A DNA stretch of 64,000 nucleotides from Devosia sp. A8/3-2 (GTDB lineage: Bacteria; Pseudomonadota; Alphaproteobacteria; Rhizobiales; Devosiaceae), in assembly GCA_025452255.1 (NCBI GenBank), contig CP104974.1:2086156-2150155 (forward strand). Reading direction: 5' to 3'. Numbering within the stretch: the first letter of the stretch is position 1; the number at the start of each line of letters is the position of its first letter. The notes beneath the pieces were generated by a model. It was not told the DNA's origin. It saw nothing but the letters and a program-made list of their open reading frames with translations, and did not search any database. The position numbers and the translations under genes are program-made. This document shows positions 39,208 through 50,132 of this stretch, piece after piece.

Positions 39208-40506
39208 TCAGGGCATCAGGCTCTGGGCATTGTCTCGGGCAAAGCTCAGCACTTCGGTGACGTCGCCCTCGCCGAGCACCGCTTCGACGACGGATTCCTT
39301 CATCATCGCCTCGGCCCGGCGATAGTTCGGGCCGGGGAAAGCAACATTTGGAGTGAGGCGCGACAGCTGTTCCGAGTTCGGGCGGATCAGCGGGTGCTCC
39401 GCCGTCCAGGCGCCGAGATATTCCGGATCATCGACGATATCGAGGCGCAGCGGCAGGTAGCCGATCTTGCTGGTGATGATGGTGTAGCCATATTTCGACG
39501 TCATGAACTTCATCAGCTCGTAGGACGCCCGCTGTTTGATCGGGTCCTTGGAAAAGCTGAAGAGTGCGCTGCCCGAATTGGTCAGGGCAGTCGGCTTGTC
39601 GCCGAAGCTGGGCATGGCGGCGACGCGCAGTTCCCAATTGCCTTCGGCGGCGGTCGAAAGGGCATTCTGCAAGGCGCTCGTATAGAGATACATGCCCAAC
39701 TGACCGCTCAGCATGGCGTCGTTGGCGCCCGCAGGGTCGATCCGGGCGTGGGCACCGCTGTCGACCATGTCGCGCAGCATCTGCACGGCTTCGATTCCTT
39801 CGGGATTGGCGAAGGTCAGGGTGTTCTCGTCGCGCACCTTGCCCCCATTCGACATCAGGATGGCCTGATAGACGAAAGTGCCGTCGGCCGGACCATAGGC
39901 GCTCGGAAAGAAGCCTTCGGCATCGGTTTTTTCCACGATGGCTTCAGCCGCGGCCTTCACCTCGGCCCATGTCTCGGGCGGCTTGTCGGGGTTGAGGCCG
40001 GCAGCGCGGAACAGGTCAGCATTGTAATAGAGAATGGGGGTCGAGAAGGTATAGGCAAGACCATAGGTCTTGTCGCCGATCCTGCCGAGATCGAGGCCGC
40101 GCGAGATCATGCCGTCGGTGAGTTCGGCATAGCCTTCGGCGCCGGCCATGTCTTCCGGGGCATTGGCGCCCGGGTCGCTGGCAATGTAGTACAGATCGCG
40201 GAACACCAGCTGGGCTACGTCGGGCTGCTGGCCGGCGGCCATGTCTGCCTGCAGGCGCGTTCCGATCTCGTTGGACGGGACGGCAACAGTCTCGACCTTG
40301 ATGTTGGGGTTTTCTTCCTCGAATTTCGCCAGCAGTTCGCGCGTGGCGTCCGCGCCGGCGCTCGCGGTGGCCAGGTTGTAATTGTAGAAAGTGATGGTCA
40401 CCGGTTCGGTGATTTCATCGGCCATCTGCGCGAAGGCTCGGCCGGAAAGGGCGGTGAAGCCCAAACTGGCGGCGGCCAGAAGCTTGAGGAAATTGCGTTT
40501 GATCAT
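39208..40506 (-). CDS. ABC solute-binding protein, UgpB-like, second copy
   Basis: 432-residue periplasmic binding protein with an intact frame. Start at ATG 40506 (MIKRNFLKLLAAASLGFTAL), signal peptide ending near AFAQ. Motifs PVTITFYNYNLATA, KTYGLAYTFSTPILYYNADLF and KIGYLPLRLDIVDDPEY are shared with the paralogue at 35509-36798. There are no permease or ATPase genes in this set, so it probably delivers its ligand to the UgpAE-like permeases encoded at 33673-35455. The different N- and C-lobe sequences would allow a different ligand. Confidence 0.86.
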   Translation of the reverse strand: MIKRNFLKLLAAASLGFTALSGRAFAQMADEITEPVTITFYNYNLATASAGADATRELLAKFEEENPNIKVETVAVPSNEIGTRLQADMAAGQQPDVAQLVFRDLYYIASDPGANAPEDMAGAEGYAELTDGMISRGLDLGRIGDKTYGLAYTFSTPILYYNADLFRAAGLNPDKPPETWAEVKAAAEAIVEKTDAEGFFPSAYGPADGTFVYQAILMSNGGKVRDENTLTFANPEGIEAVQMLRDMVDSGAHARIDPAGANDAMLSGQLGMYLYTSALQNALSTAAEGNWELRVAAMPSFGDKPTALTNSGSALFSFSKDPIKQRASYELMKFMTSKYGYTIITSKIGYLPLRLDIVDDPEYLGAWTAEHPLIRPNSEQLSRLTPNVAFPGPNYRRAEAMMKESVVEAVLGEGDVTEVLSFARDNAQSLMP

Positions 40507-40561
40507 TGCGATTGTCCTTGGGAGAGGGGCTTGGTTCCGTCGCTTCCGGGTCGGAAACGCC

Positions 40562-41416
40562 TTAGTTCGCACCGGCCTCGGCGAGAGCGGCTTCCTGCTT
40601 TTGCCGGAGCAGTTTCAGGTCGTAGCGGTTGAGCTCGGCACGGGTCTGGGGCAGGGGCACCAGCGCCATGGTGAGGCCGGAGCGGCGGATGGTGCCGATG
40701 CCGAACGAGGCGCCTTCCACCATGCGCAGTACATCAGAGGTGAGGATGTCGGTGGCTGCGTGCTGGCCCATGCCGACAATGACGGGAATGCCGTGCCACA
40801 CCGAGAAACGGTCGTGGTGGATATGGCCGGAAAGGATCCCCAATACATTGCGGCCCTTGAGCAAATCGGCCAGCTTTTGCGACTGGTTGAATTCGATAGT
40901 GCGCCAGTGATCCCGGGGCGGCGTATCGCCGAGCGCTGGGGCATGGTGCGCCACAATCAGCTTGGGCAGGTCGGGATTGGCGTCGAGTGCCGCTTCAAGC
41001 CGGGAGAATTGTTCCGGCTCGATAGTGCCGCCGATCTGGCCCGGGGTGGTGGTGTCGAGTGTGATGACATGCACGCCCTCGATCACCTGTTCATGGTCGT
41101 AGGGCATATCGAGATCGACGCTTTGATCCAGCATGCCCGCATAAAAGCCCGGGCGGGTATCGTGATTGCCCAGCGCATAGACCACGGGCAGATCGGTGGC
41201 CGACATGATCGAGCGCAGCTGGCGATAGCTGTCGGCATCGCCGCGATTGGTGAGATCGCCACTGGCGATGATGAATTTGGGTGCCTGCTCCATGGTGCCG
41301 ACGAGTTCAAGCACGCGGGTCAGCGTGGCTGCGGTGTCGCTGAACAGATGATCGTCGGCGACCGCAGGATTGCCGACATGCAGGTCGGTGATGTGGATGA
41401 AAGTGGTCTCGCCCAT
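40562..41416 (-). CDS. Calcineurin-fold phosphoesterase (CpdA-like), second copy
   Basis: 284 residues, frame intact. Metal motifs: ITDLHVG, ASGDLTNRG, LGNHDTRPG, IVAHHAPAL, SGHIHHDR. Paralogue of the gene at 36813-37688 over its full length. ATG 41416 (MGETTFIHITDLH) follows GGGAG. It lies 45 bp after a TetR gene and 55 bp before the second binding-protein gene, probably in one transcript. Likely splits a phosphodiester taken up with the adjacent binding protein; not proven. Confidence 0.86.
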   Translation of the reverse strand: MGETTFIHITDLHVGNPAVADDHLFSDTAATLTRVLELVGTMEQAPKFIIASGDLTNRGDADSYRQLRSIMSATDLPVVYALGNHDTRPGFYAGMLDQSVDLDMPYDHEQVIEGVHVITLDTTTPGQIGGTIEPEQFSRLEAALDANPDLPKLIVAHHAPALGDTPPRDHWRTIEFNQSQKLADLLKGRNVLGILSGHIHHDRFSVWHGIPVIVGMGQHAATDILTSDVLRMVEGASFGIGTIRRSGLTMALVPLPQTRAELNRYDLKLLRQKQEAALAEAGAN

Positions 41417-41461
41417 GGGCCGTGCTCCCTTTGCTGGATCACGACCTATGCCTGTCTCGTC

Positions 41462-42141
41462 TCAGTGACGTGACGAGTTTGGAACAGTGTTTGAACGTGT
41501 CGAGGGCGACGTGAACATGGGCGCTGTTGCGGCCACGACACGGGCAAGCACGACATTGGGATCGCCCAGATCGAGGCTGTGATCGGTCAACTCATCCGTG
41601 CGGTCCCGGCTGCGTGTCATTTGCGAGCGCACACCCAACAGGCACGAGATGCGGAAGCCAATGTCCACGTCGCTGAGCCATGGCGCGATCTTGCGAAAAT
41701 GCGGGATGAACAGGCGATGATGATCGATATCCTCGACCATCGAGCGGAAGATCTCGGGGTGATCGCTCGACTGGGCAATGCTGGTCATATGCCGCAGCAC
41801 GCCGTAGCTGGAGTGTGGATCAAGGCTCCAGCGGATCGAGGGGCCAATGAGCGCAACGATAATGTCTTCGACCGGCGCAGGGGCGGGGTGCGCCCGCTGC
41901 ACCGCCGCCTGCAACAGCGCCAGACGCTCGGCATTGAGCCTGAGATAGACGCGTTCGGCGGCCGAAAAGATCAACTGCTCGACACTGCCGAAATGATAGC
42001 TGACCGCGCCAATGCTGGTACCCGCGCTGCGCTATGCTGCGCACGGTCACTACTTCCGGATGAGCAGCTGTCCTGAGCAAATCTTCGCAGGCGTTGCAGA
42101 AGCCGGTCGGGTGTCGTGCCTTTTGCCGTATTGCGTTGCAT
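41462..42141 (-). CDS. TetR-family regulator, indels in the DNA-binding part
   Basis: About 225 residues. The helix-turn-helix is recovered only by combining frames: TVRSIAQRAGTSIGAVSYHFGSVEQLIFSA, with breaks near 42103 and 42020. The C-terminal domain (ALLQAAVQRAHPAPAPVEDIIVALIGPSIRW) is in one frame. It is upstream of the second phosphoesterase on the same strand and probably regulates that set. The tail beyond about residue 200 is Ser/Thr-rich and of doubtful reading. Confidence 0.72.
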
Positions 42142-42285
42142 GGCTGCACTATGTCCCAGCCCCATGACGGCATGGTGACCCTGCCGATGCGGACATGCGC
42201 GGCAGGATCGAGCGCACAAATCCTCCATTGGCATTCATAGCTTTTGGCTAGGCGATGGCAGGTCGCTTCTTGCTAACGACGCACG

Positions 42286-42314
42286 TTGACAAAGAGTCGA
42301 TACAGACATATCAA
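42286..42314 (+). promoter_or_regulatory. Predicted promoter of the GntR gene and uronate locus
   Basis: TTGACA (42286-42291), 17-nt spacer, TATCAA (42309-42314). The -10 element lies inside the left arm of the operator dyad, a classic repressor arrangement. Confidence 0.6.
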
Positions 42315-42352
42315 TGCCAAAACTAAGATATTAGTTAGTGAATTGATATGTC
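42305..42352. promoter_or_regulatory. Nested operator dyads before the GntR gene
   Basis: Outer perfect 11-bp arms GACATATCAAT (42305-42315) and ATTGATATGTC (42342-42352). Inside them is a second perfect dyad, AACTAA-GATA-TTAGTT (42321-42336). The right outer arm contains the GntR start codon, so binding would block both transcription and expression of the regulator. Confidence 0.7.
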
Positions 42353-43166
42353 TCCTACGAGTGAATTTCCATCGCTGCCTTTGCCGGAACTTGTGCGGTC
42401 TGACGAGTTGCCATCGGTCGGCAATATGGCCAATCGCATCTATGCCCTGCTGCGCAAACTGATCGTCGAGGTCAAGCTGCTGCCGGGCCGGGCGCTGTCG
42501 GAAAAGGAAATCGCGGCACTGCTGCATGTCAGCAAGACGCCGGTCCGCGAAGCCATTATCCGGCTGGCCGAGGAGGGCTTTGTCACCGTCGTGCCGCAGG
42601 GCGGCACCTATGTCGCCACCATCGATGTGCAGCGCTATATGGAAGCCTGCTTCATCCGCTTCAAGCTCGAAGAGGGCGCGGTGATCGAGGCCACCAAACG
42701 CCACTCTTTCGAAGATATCGCCCGCCTCAAGACCTGTCTTGGCGAACAGCGCACCGCTGCCGAAGACGAGCAATTCACCGACTTCTTCCTGCTCGACGAA
42801 GAATTCCACCGCACCATTTTTGCCGCTGCCCGGCTGCCCGGCGCTCGGGGCGTGGTCAATCAGGCCAAGGGCGAAATGGACCGCATGCGCCATCTCAAGC
42901 GCGTCTTCGCCGTGCGCCGCACCGAGCAGGTGATCGGCGAGCACGAGGCCATCGTCGCAGCCATTGAATCCGGCGATGTGGAGGCGGCGCGCGAGGCCGT
43001 CGCCAAGCATTTGGGGTCGCTCGAATCCAAGATCGCCGAACTCTCCAAGAATCCCAAGATCTGGGCCTATATCGAACAGATCAACACCCGCGTGCCGAAA
43101 AGCGCGCTCCGCGTGGGTCCAAGACGGTCGCTGAATAGACCGTCTCCTGAAACTCCGGGGCCCTGA
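42348..43166 (+). CDS. GntR-family regulator (FadR/FCD subfamily)
   Basis: 272 residues, frame intact. The N-terminal winged helix spans about residues 25-95 (LPGRALSEKEIAALLHVSKTPVREAIIRLAEEG). The all-helical FCD ligand domain carries likely metal/ligand His residues in LDEEFHRTIF and IGEHEAIVAAIESGD. ATG 42348 has no clear ribosome site; ATG 42427 (MANRIYALLRK) is an alternative start nearer the family norm. It precedes the importer and lyase genes on the same strand and probably represses them in the absence of a uronate-type inducer. Confidence 0.86.
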   Translation: MSPTSEFPSLPLPELVRSDELPSVGNMANRIYALLRKLIVEVKLLPGRALSEKEIAALLHVSKTPVREAIIRLAEEGFVTVVPQGGTYVATIDVQRYMEACFIRFKLEEGAVIEATKRHSFEDIARLKTCLGEQRTAAEDEQFTDFFLLDEEFHRTIFAAARLPGARGVVNQAKGEMDRMRHLKRVFAVRRTEQVIGEHEAIVAAIESGDVEAAREAVAKHLGSLESKIAELSKNPKIWAYIEQINTRVPKSALRVGPRRSLNRPSPETPGP

Positions 43167-43180
43167 GGAGGAGCCTTTCT

Positions 43181-44284
<1,104 letters not shown>

Positions 44285-44294
44285 GGGCAGGGCC

Positions 44295-45222
44295 ATGGAG
44301 CATCGTTTTCGCGACTTTCTGCGCACCCTCGGCGAAGATCTGAGGCGCGACTGGCAGCTTTATCTCCTGTTGGCGCCAATGGTCATCTGGTTCGCGCTAT
44401 TTCTCTACAAGCCCATGCATGGGCTGCAGATCGCCTTCAAGGATTTCTCGATCTTCCGTGGCGTCGATGCCAGCCCCCGGGTCAGCTTCGCCCATTTCCG
44501 GGAGCTGTTCACCAACGGGCTGTTCATCCGCTCGTTCGTCAACACCATCATTATCTCTTCGATCGGCCTGATCTTCGCCTTCCCCGTGCCGATCATCCCG
44601 GCGCTGATGTTCAACGAGGTGCAGAGCGCGGTGGCGCGGCGCTGGGCCCAGACCGTGGTCTATCTGCCCCACTTCATCTCGGTAGTGATCGTCGCCGGCA
44701 TCGTCATCAATTTCCTGTCGCCCTCCACCGGCGTCATCAACATCTTCCTCAAGTGGATCGGGCTCGAACCCATCTATTTCCTGACTCAGCCGGAGTGGTT
44801 CCGCCCCGTCTTCATCGGGTCGAGCATCTGGAAGGAAGCCGGGTTTGAATCCATCGTCTATCTTGCCGCCATCGCTGGCGTCAGCCCCACGCTGTACGAA
44901 AGCGCGTGTCGATGGCGCCTCGCGCTGGCAGATGATGTGGCGCATCACACTGCCCTGCATCCTGCCCACCATCATCATCATGCTGATCATCCGCATCGGC
45001 AATCTGGTCGAAGTGGGCTTTGAATACATCATCCTGCTCTACCAGCCCTCGACCTACGAGACGGCCGACGTGGTCTCCACCTTCATCTACCGCACTGGCC
45101 TGCAGGGCACCCAATACGACCCGGCAACGGCTGCTGGCCTGTTCAACGCCGTCATCGCCTTCGTCCTCGTCTACTCGGCCAACCGGATCAGCCGGAAGCT
45201 GTCGTCGACGTCGCTGTGGTGA
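44295..45222 (+). CDS. ABC polysaccharide-type permease, LplB family, one indel
   Basis: About 309 residues, six helices. First helix LYLLLAPMVIWFALFLYKPM. The family motif is GLQIAFKDFSIFRG, and the EAA loop is LYE-ARVDGASRWQMMWRITLPCILP. A frame change occurs near 44903 inside the EAA loop (one base extra). C-terminal GLFNAVIAFVLVYSANRISRK. ATG 44295. This permease family serves oligouronide or other oligosaccharide uptake. Confidence 0.85.
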
Positions 45223-45233
45223 GGAGAAGATAA

Positions 45234-46115
45234 ATGGCAGCCTTCAATCTCTATACGCGTGGTGACAAGATCTTTGGATGGGCCAATGCGGTCCTGCTGA
45301 CGTTGTTCGTGCTCTCAACGCTCTACCCGTTCATCTACATCCCGGCGGTGTCGATCTCTTCGGGCGCCGCCGTCACCTCGGGCAAGGTCACCTTCTTTCC
45401 CGTCGGATTGACGCTGGCCGCCTATGAGCGGGTGCTGTCGGACAAGATGTTCTGGGTCGCCTATGGCAACACCTTCATCTACACCTTCGGCGGCACGCTG
45501 ATGAGCCTCGCCATCATGATCCCGGGCGCCTATGCGCTGTCCCGCAAGCGGCTGCGCGGACGGACCTTCTTCAACATCGCCATTGCCTTCACGCTCTGGT
45601 TCAACGCCGGCATGATCCCCTTCTTCCTCAATATGCGGGATCTGGGCCTGCTCGATAGCCGCTTCGGCATCATCATCGGCTTTGCCTGCAATGCCTTCAA
45701 CGTCATCCTGTTGCGCAACTTCTTCGAGGCCGTTCCAAAGTCCTTCGAGGAAGCCGCCAAGATGGATGGCGCCAGCGAAATGCAGCTGCTGTGGAAGGTG
45801 TTCATTCCCCTCTCCAAGCCGGCCATCGTCACGGTCGCGCTGTTCTGTATCGTCTCGCGCTGGAACGGCTATTTCTGGGCCATGGTGCTGTTGCGCGGCG
45901 AAGAGAAAATCCCGCTGCAGGTCTATCTCAAGCGCGTCATCGTCGATCTCAATTCCAACGACGAATTCGCCTCGAGCCTGCTCAACGCCCAGTACTCGTT
46001 CGAGACGGTGACGGCCGCCATCATGGTCGCCTCGATCATCCCCGTCCTCATCATCTACCCCTACGCCCAGCGCTATTTCACCAAAGGCATCCTGCTGGGT
46101 GGCGTCAAAGAATAA
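45234..46115 (+). CDS. ABC polysaccharide-type permease, LplC/YtcP family
   Basis: 293 residues, frame intact, six helices. Start MAAFNLYTRGDKIFGWANA. Family motifs include SGAAVTSGKVTFFPVGLTLAAYERV, the EAA loop FEEAAKMDGASEMQLLWKVFIPLSKP, and the C-terminal FTKGILLGGVKE typical of the family. Pairs with the LplB-type gene 12 bp upstream. Confidence 0.9.
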   Translation: MAAFNLYTRGDKIFGWANAVLLTLFVLSTLYPFIYIPAVSISSGAAVTSGKVTFFPVGLTLAAYERVLSDKMFWVAYGNTFIYTFGGTLMSLAIMIPGAYALSRKRLRGRTFFNIAIAFTLWFNAGMIPFFLNMRDLGLLDSRFGIIIGFACNAFNVILLRNFFEAVPKSFEEAAKMDGASEMQLLWKVFIPLSKPAIVTVALFCIVSRWNGYFWAMVLLRGEEKIPLQVYLKRVIVDLNSNDEFASSLLNAQYSFETVTAAIMVASIIPVLIIYPYAQRYFTKGILLGGVKE

Positions 46116-46139
46116 CTGCACCACAAGGGAGGAAAACCT

Positions 46140-47709
46140 GTGAACGCATTTCTAAAAGGCGTGTCGAGCATCGCGATCGCGGCGTCCGTGGCCATGCCGA
46201 ATATGGCATGGGCCCGGGAGGCGCCCAAGATTACCGAGCAGCCGCTCAGAGCTCACCATCCACTTCCACTTCCGCGACAAATATGTCTACACCGAAGACT
46301 GGCCGGTGGAGCAGAAGGCGGCCGAACTCACCAATATCCACGTGCGCAACGTGGCCTCGCTGGCAACGACCAGCAGTCGTGACGCTTTCAACCTCTTGAT
46401 CGCCTCGGGCAATCTGCCCGACATCGTGGGCGGCGACGCCTCGGGCGGGCTCAAGGACGATTTCATCCGTTATGGTCTGGAAGGCGCCTTCGTGCCGCTC
46501 AACGATCTGATCGAAGAGCATGCCCCCAATCTCAAGGCATTCTTCGACAGCCATCCCGAAATCAAGGCTTCGATCTCGGGCCCCGATGGCAATCTCTATT
46601 TCATCCCCTATGTGCCGGATGGCAAGTTCTCGCGCGGCTGGTTCATCCGACAGGATTGGCTGGACAAGCTCGGTCTCGAACAGCCCGAAACGCCCGAGGA
46701 AGTCTATGAAGTGCTCAAGGCCTTCCGCGACCAGGATCCCAATGGCAATGGCCAGAAGGACGAAGTCCCGTACTTTGCTCGCGACGTGGTCGATGCCGTT
46801 CGCCTGATCAACCTGTGGGATGCCCGCGTCTCCGGCTCCGAGCGCTATGGCGACTTTGCCACCTATGATGGCAAGGTGCGTCACCCCAGGTCGAGGAAAA
46901 CTACAAGACCGGCATTTCCAATGTGGCCCAGTGGTACAAGGAAGGGCTGATCGACAAGGAAATCTTCACCCGCGGCTCCCGCTCGCGCGAATTCCTGCTC
47001 GGCAACAATCTGGGCGGCATGATGCATGACTGGTTTGCCAGTACCGCCACCTATAATGACGCGTTGCGGCCCACGATCGAGGGCTTCAACTTCGTGCCCA
47101 TGCTGCCGCCCAAGACCGTTTCGGGCGACCGCTTCGAGGATGCGCGCCGCCAGCAGGTGCAGCCGGCCGGCTGGGCCATTTCGGTTACCAACGAGCATCC
47201 GGTCGAAACCATCAAATATTTCGACTTCTGGTTCTCCGAACAGGGCCGGATCATGTCGAACTTTGGTGTCGAAGGGCTGACCTACGACATGGTCGATGGC
47301 AAGCCGCAGTTCAAAGAGGAATTGCTGACCAATGGTGAGCCGGTCAATGCCCAGCTCTGGGCCGTGGGTGCGCAAGTGCCGCGTGGCTACTGGATGGATT
47401 ACGAATATGAGCGCCAATGGACCAACCAGATCGCGCTCTGATGGCATCGCCATGTACGAGGAATGCAACTGCCTCAAGGACGAGTTCTCGGGCGTGGCGC
47501 TCAATGCCGAAGAAAAGGCGATCTACGATCGCTATTGGCCCAGCCTTCTCACCTACATGACCGAAATGCAGCAGACCCGGGTGCTGGGCGCCCGAGACGT
47601 CAATATCGGCTGGGATGCCTATAAACAGCGCCTGACCGATATGGGTTACGACCGAGTCATCGAGGTCATGCAGGCCGCCTATGAACGCCAATACGGCGCC
47701 GCGCAATAG
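46140..47709 (+). CDS. ABC solute-binding protein, LplA/LipO-type, three indels
   Basis: About 522 residues, large type used with LplB/LplC permeases. Signal peptide in MNAFLKGVSSIAIAASVAMP, cleavage near AWA. Features: GNLPDIVGGDASGG, PNGNGQKDEVPYF (a Ca-binding-like loop common in this family), PAGWAISVTNEHPVETIKYFDF. GTG start at 46140 after GGGAGG. The frame shifts near 46242, 46890 and 47442; the four pieces join to one normal protein. The ligand is probably an oligouronide or a similar lyase substrate. Confidence 0.85.
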
Positions 47710-47724
47710 CGGCTCCGTCCTCCC

Positions 47725-47750
47725 GGGTGGCGGCCTCCCCGCCGCCACCC
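47725..47750 (+). repeat. Intercistronic GC stem-loop
   Basis: Perfect 10-bp arms GGGTGGCGGC / GCCGCCACCC with loop CTCCCC, 16 bp after the binding-protein stop and before the lyase gene. Confidence 0.7.
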
Positions 47751-47784
47751 ACCCTCTCCCCCTGTCATAGGAGCTCAGCAGGCG

Positions 47785-50117
47785 ATGCGTCCTTCTGCCC
47801 CGGCCAATCTGCGCAAATCCGCTCTCGATGAACCCCGGCCGGGTTCGTTGACCATCACCTATATGCCCGATGCCGATCGGCCGCCGACGGAGAACCCGCC
47901 GCGCTTTTCCCCGGCTGCCCGATATCGACGATGGCGCCCGCTATGTGCTGCGCATATCGGACGATGCGGATTTTCCCGATGGCCGCACCAGCCTCCACAC
48001 GGACTCGGCCCGGAACTTCTTCACCCCCGAGGCGCCACTACCGCCGGGCCGCCATTTCTGGAGCTACGCCATCTGGGACGCCAAGTCGGGCATGGCGGGC
48101 TCTGATTGGAGCAGCACCCGCAGTTTCGATCTGGCCGAAGGCCTGCCGGAAACGCCGGTTCCATCCATCGCCAACCGCCGCGCGGCGAGCGACCTGCGTC
48201 ACCCCCGATTATGGATGAACCCGGACGAGCTGGACATCTTTGCTGCCTCCGTTACAGCCGATGCCGATCATTCCGGCTGGGACCAGTTCTACGAAAAGTC
48301 GGTCGCCCCCCGGATCGATCGGCCCATCATCGCCGAGCCCGAACCCTATCCCAATAATATCCAGCGTCACGACGCTGTGGCGGCAGATGTATATCGACTG
48401 CCGGAGATCATCTATGCCATCCGCCACCTCGCTATTGCCGGCAAGGTGCTGGGCCGCGCCGACCTTTTGGAGAGATCCCGCGATTGGCTGCTCGCCGTCG
48501 CCCGCTGGGACCCGACCGGTCCCACCTCCCGCGCCTATAATGATGAAGCCGGCTTCCGAGTCGTCGTGGCCCTGTCCCGGGGCTATGACTGGCTGCACGA
48601 TCACCTGACCGAGGCCGAGCGCGACGAGGTCCGCGCCGTGCTGCTGGTCCGGACGCGCGAAGTCGCCAATCACGTCATCGCCCATGCCCGCATCCGGGTC
48701 TTCCCCTATGACAGCCATGCCGTGCGCTCGCTATCGGCCGTGCTGACCCCGGCCTGCATCGCGCTCGATGGCGAAAGCGAGGAGGCCACCGCCCGGCTCC
48801 GATTACACGCTCGATTTCCTCGCCACGCTCTATTCGCCCCGGGCCGGCACCGATGGCGGCTGGGCCGAAGGTCCGCATTACTGGATGACTGGCATCGCCT
48901 ACTTCATCGAGGCGGCAAATCTGCTGCGCAAATATCTCGGCGTCGATCTCTATCGCCGTCCCTTCTTCCAGAACACCGGCGCCTTCCCGCTCTATACCAA
49001 GGCCCCCGGCACCCGCCGCGCCTGCTTTGGCGATGATTCAACACTGGGCGATCTGCCCGGCCTCAAGGTTGGCTACAATGTCCGCCAGTTTGCTGGCGTC
49101 ACGGGCAACGGCCATTACCAATGGTATTTCGAGCGCCTCAAGGCCGACGCCGCCGGCACCGAAATGGCCTTCTACAATTACGGCTGGTGGGACCTCAATT
49201 TCGACGATCTGCAATACCAGCACGACTTCGCCCCCGTCGAATCGCTGCCGCCCACCGATCTACCCGCCGTCAGATGGTTCAAGGATATCGGCTGGGTCGC
49301 CATCCAGAAGCACATGGATGCCCCGGCGCGTCACATCCAGTTCCTCTTCAAATCAAGCGCTTATGGCTCGCTCAGCCATAGCCATGGCGATCAAAACGCC
49401 TTCCTGCTCTACGCCTATGGCGAAGACCCAGCGATTCAGTCCGGCCATTACGTGGCCTTCAATTCCAGCATGCACCGCGACTGGCGGCGCCAGACCCGCT
49501 CCAAAAATGCCATCCTGATCGACGGCAAAGGGCAATACGCCGACAAGGACAAAGCCTTGGCCCGCCGCGCCGCCGGGCAGGTTACCATTGTCGAAGATAA
49601 CCCCGGCCATGTCCGCATCGTCGGGGACGCAACCGAGGCCTATCGCGTCACCAATCCGCAGGTGCTCAAGGCCGAGCGCGAAACCCATTTCGTCGATGAC
49701 AGCTATTTCGTCATCGTCGACCGCGTCGAAGCCGCCGAACCCGTCACGCTGGATTGGCTCTGCCACACCAGCAACGCGCCTGACGCCGGCCGTTCCAGCT
49801 TCCGCTACCACGGCGAGCGGGCCGGTTTTTACGGGCAATTTGTATTCTCGTCGGCCGGTGCCCCCACCATCACCGCAGTGCATGGTTTCCCCGAAATCGA
49901 CCCGGCGGATACCGAGGGGCTGGAACAGCACCATCACATCAGGGCCAGCGTCCCGGCCGCCAAAAGCCATGTGCTGGTGACCCTGCTGGTCCCCTATAGC
50001 CTTGACGCCCCCAAGCGCATTTTCAGTTTCATCGACGACCGGGGCTTTGCCACCGACATCTATTTCACCGATGTCGATGACCAGCGCTTCAAGCTCACCC
50101 TTCCCAAAAAATTCTAG
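47785..50117 (+). CDS. Heparinase II/III-like polysaccharide lyase (DUF4962 + lyase C-domain), two indels
   Basis: About 777 residues without signal peptide, so probably cytoplasmic. The N-terminal part (YVLRISDDADFPDG, FWSYAIWDAKSG) is an Ig-like/DUF4962 region. Then an (alpha/alpha) toroid (NDEAGFRVVVALSRGYDWLHDHL; SHAVRSLSAVLTP; GWAEGPHYWMTGIAYFI). The lyase domain is marked by SLSHSHGDQNAFLLYAYGED, with the expected His pair, and by RSKNAILIDGKGQ. It cleaves uronic-acid polymers by beta-elimination, most likely oligomers brought in by the importer. The exact PL family (12, 15, 17 or 21) is not settled here. Frame breaks near 47918 and 48795. Confidence 0.82.
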
Positions 50118-50132
50118 ATCAGAGGTTTCATC

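Noticed and set aside
39148..40632. Plus-strand open frame of 494 codons opposite the second UgpB-like gene
   Set aside because: The minus strand carries an intact binding protein with signal peptide and ribosome site; the plus product resembles nothing.
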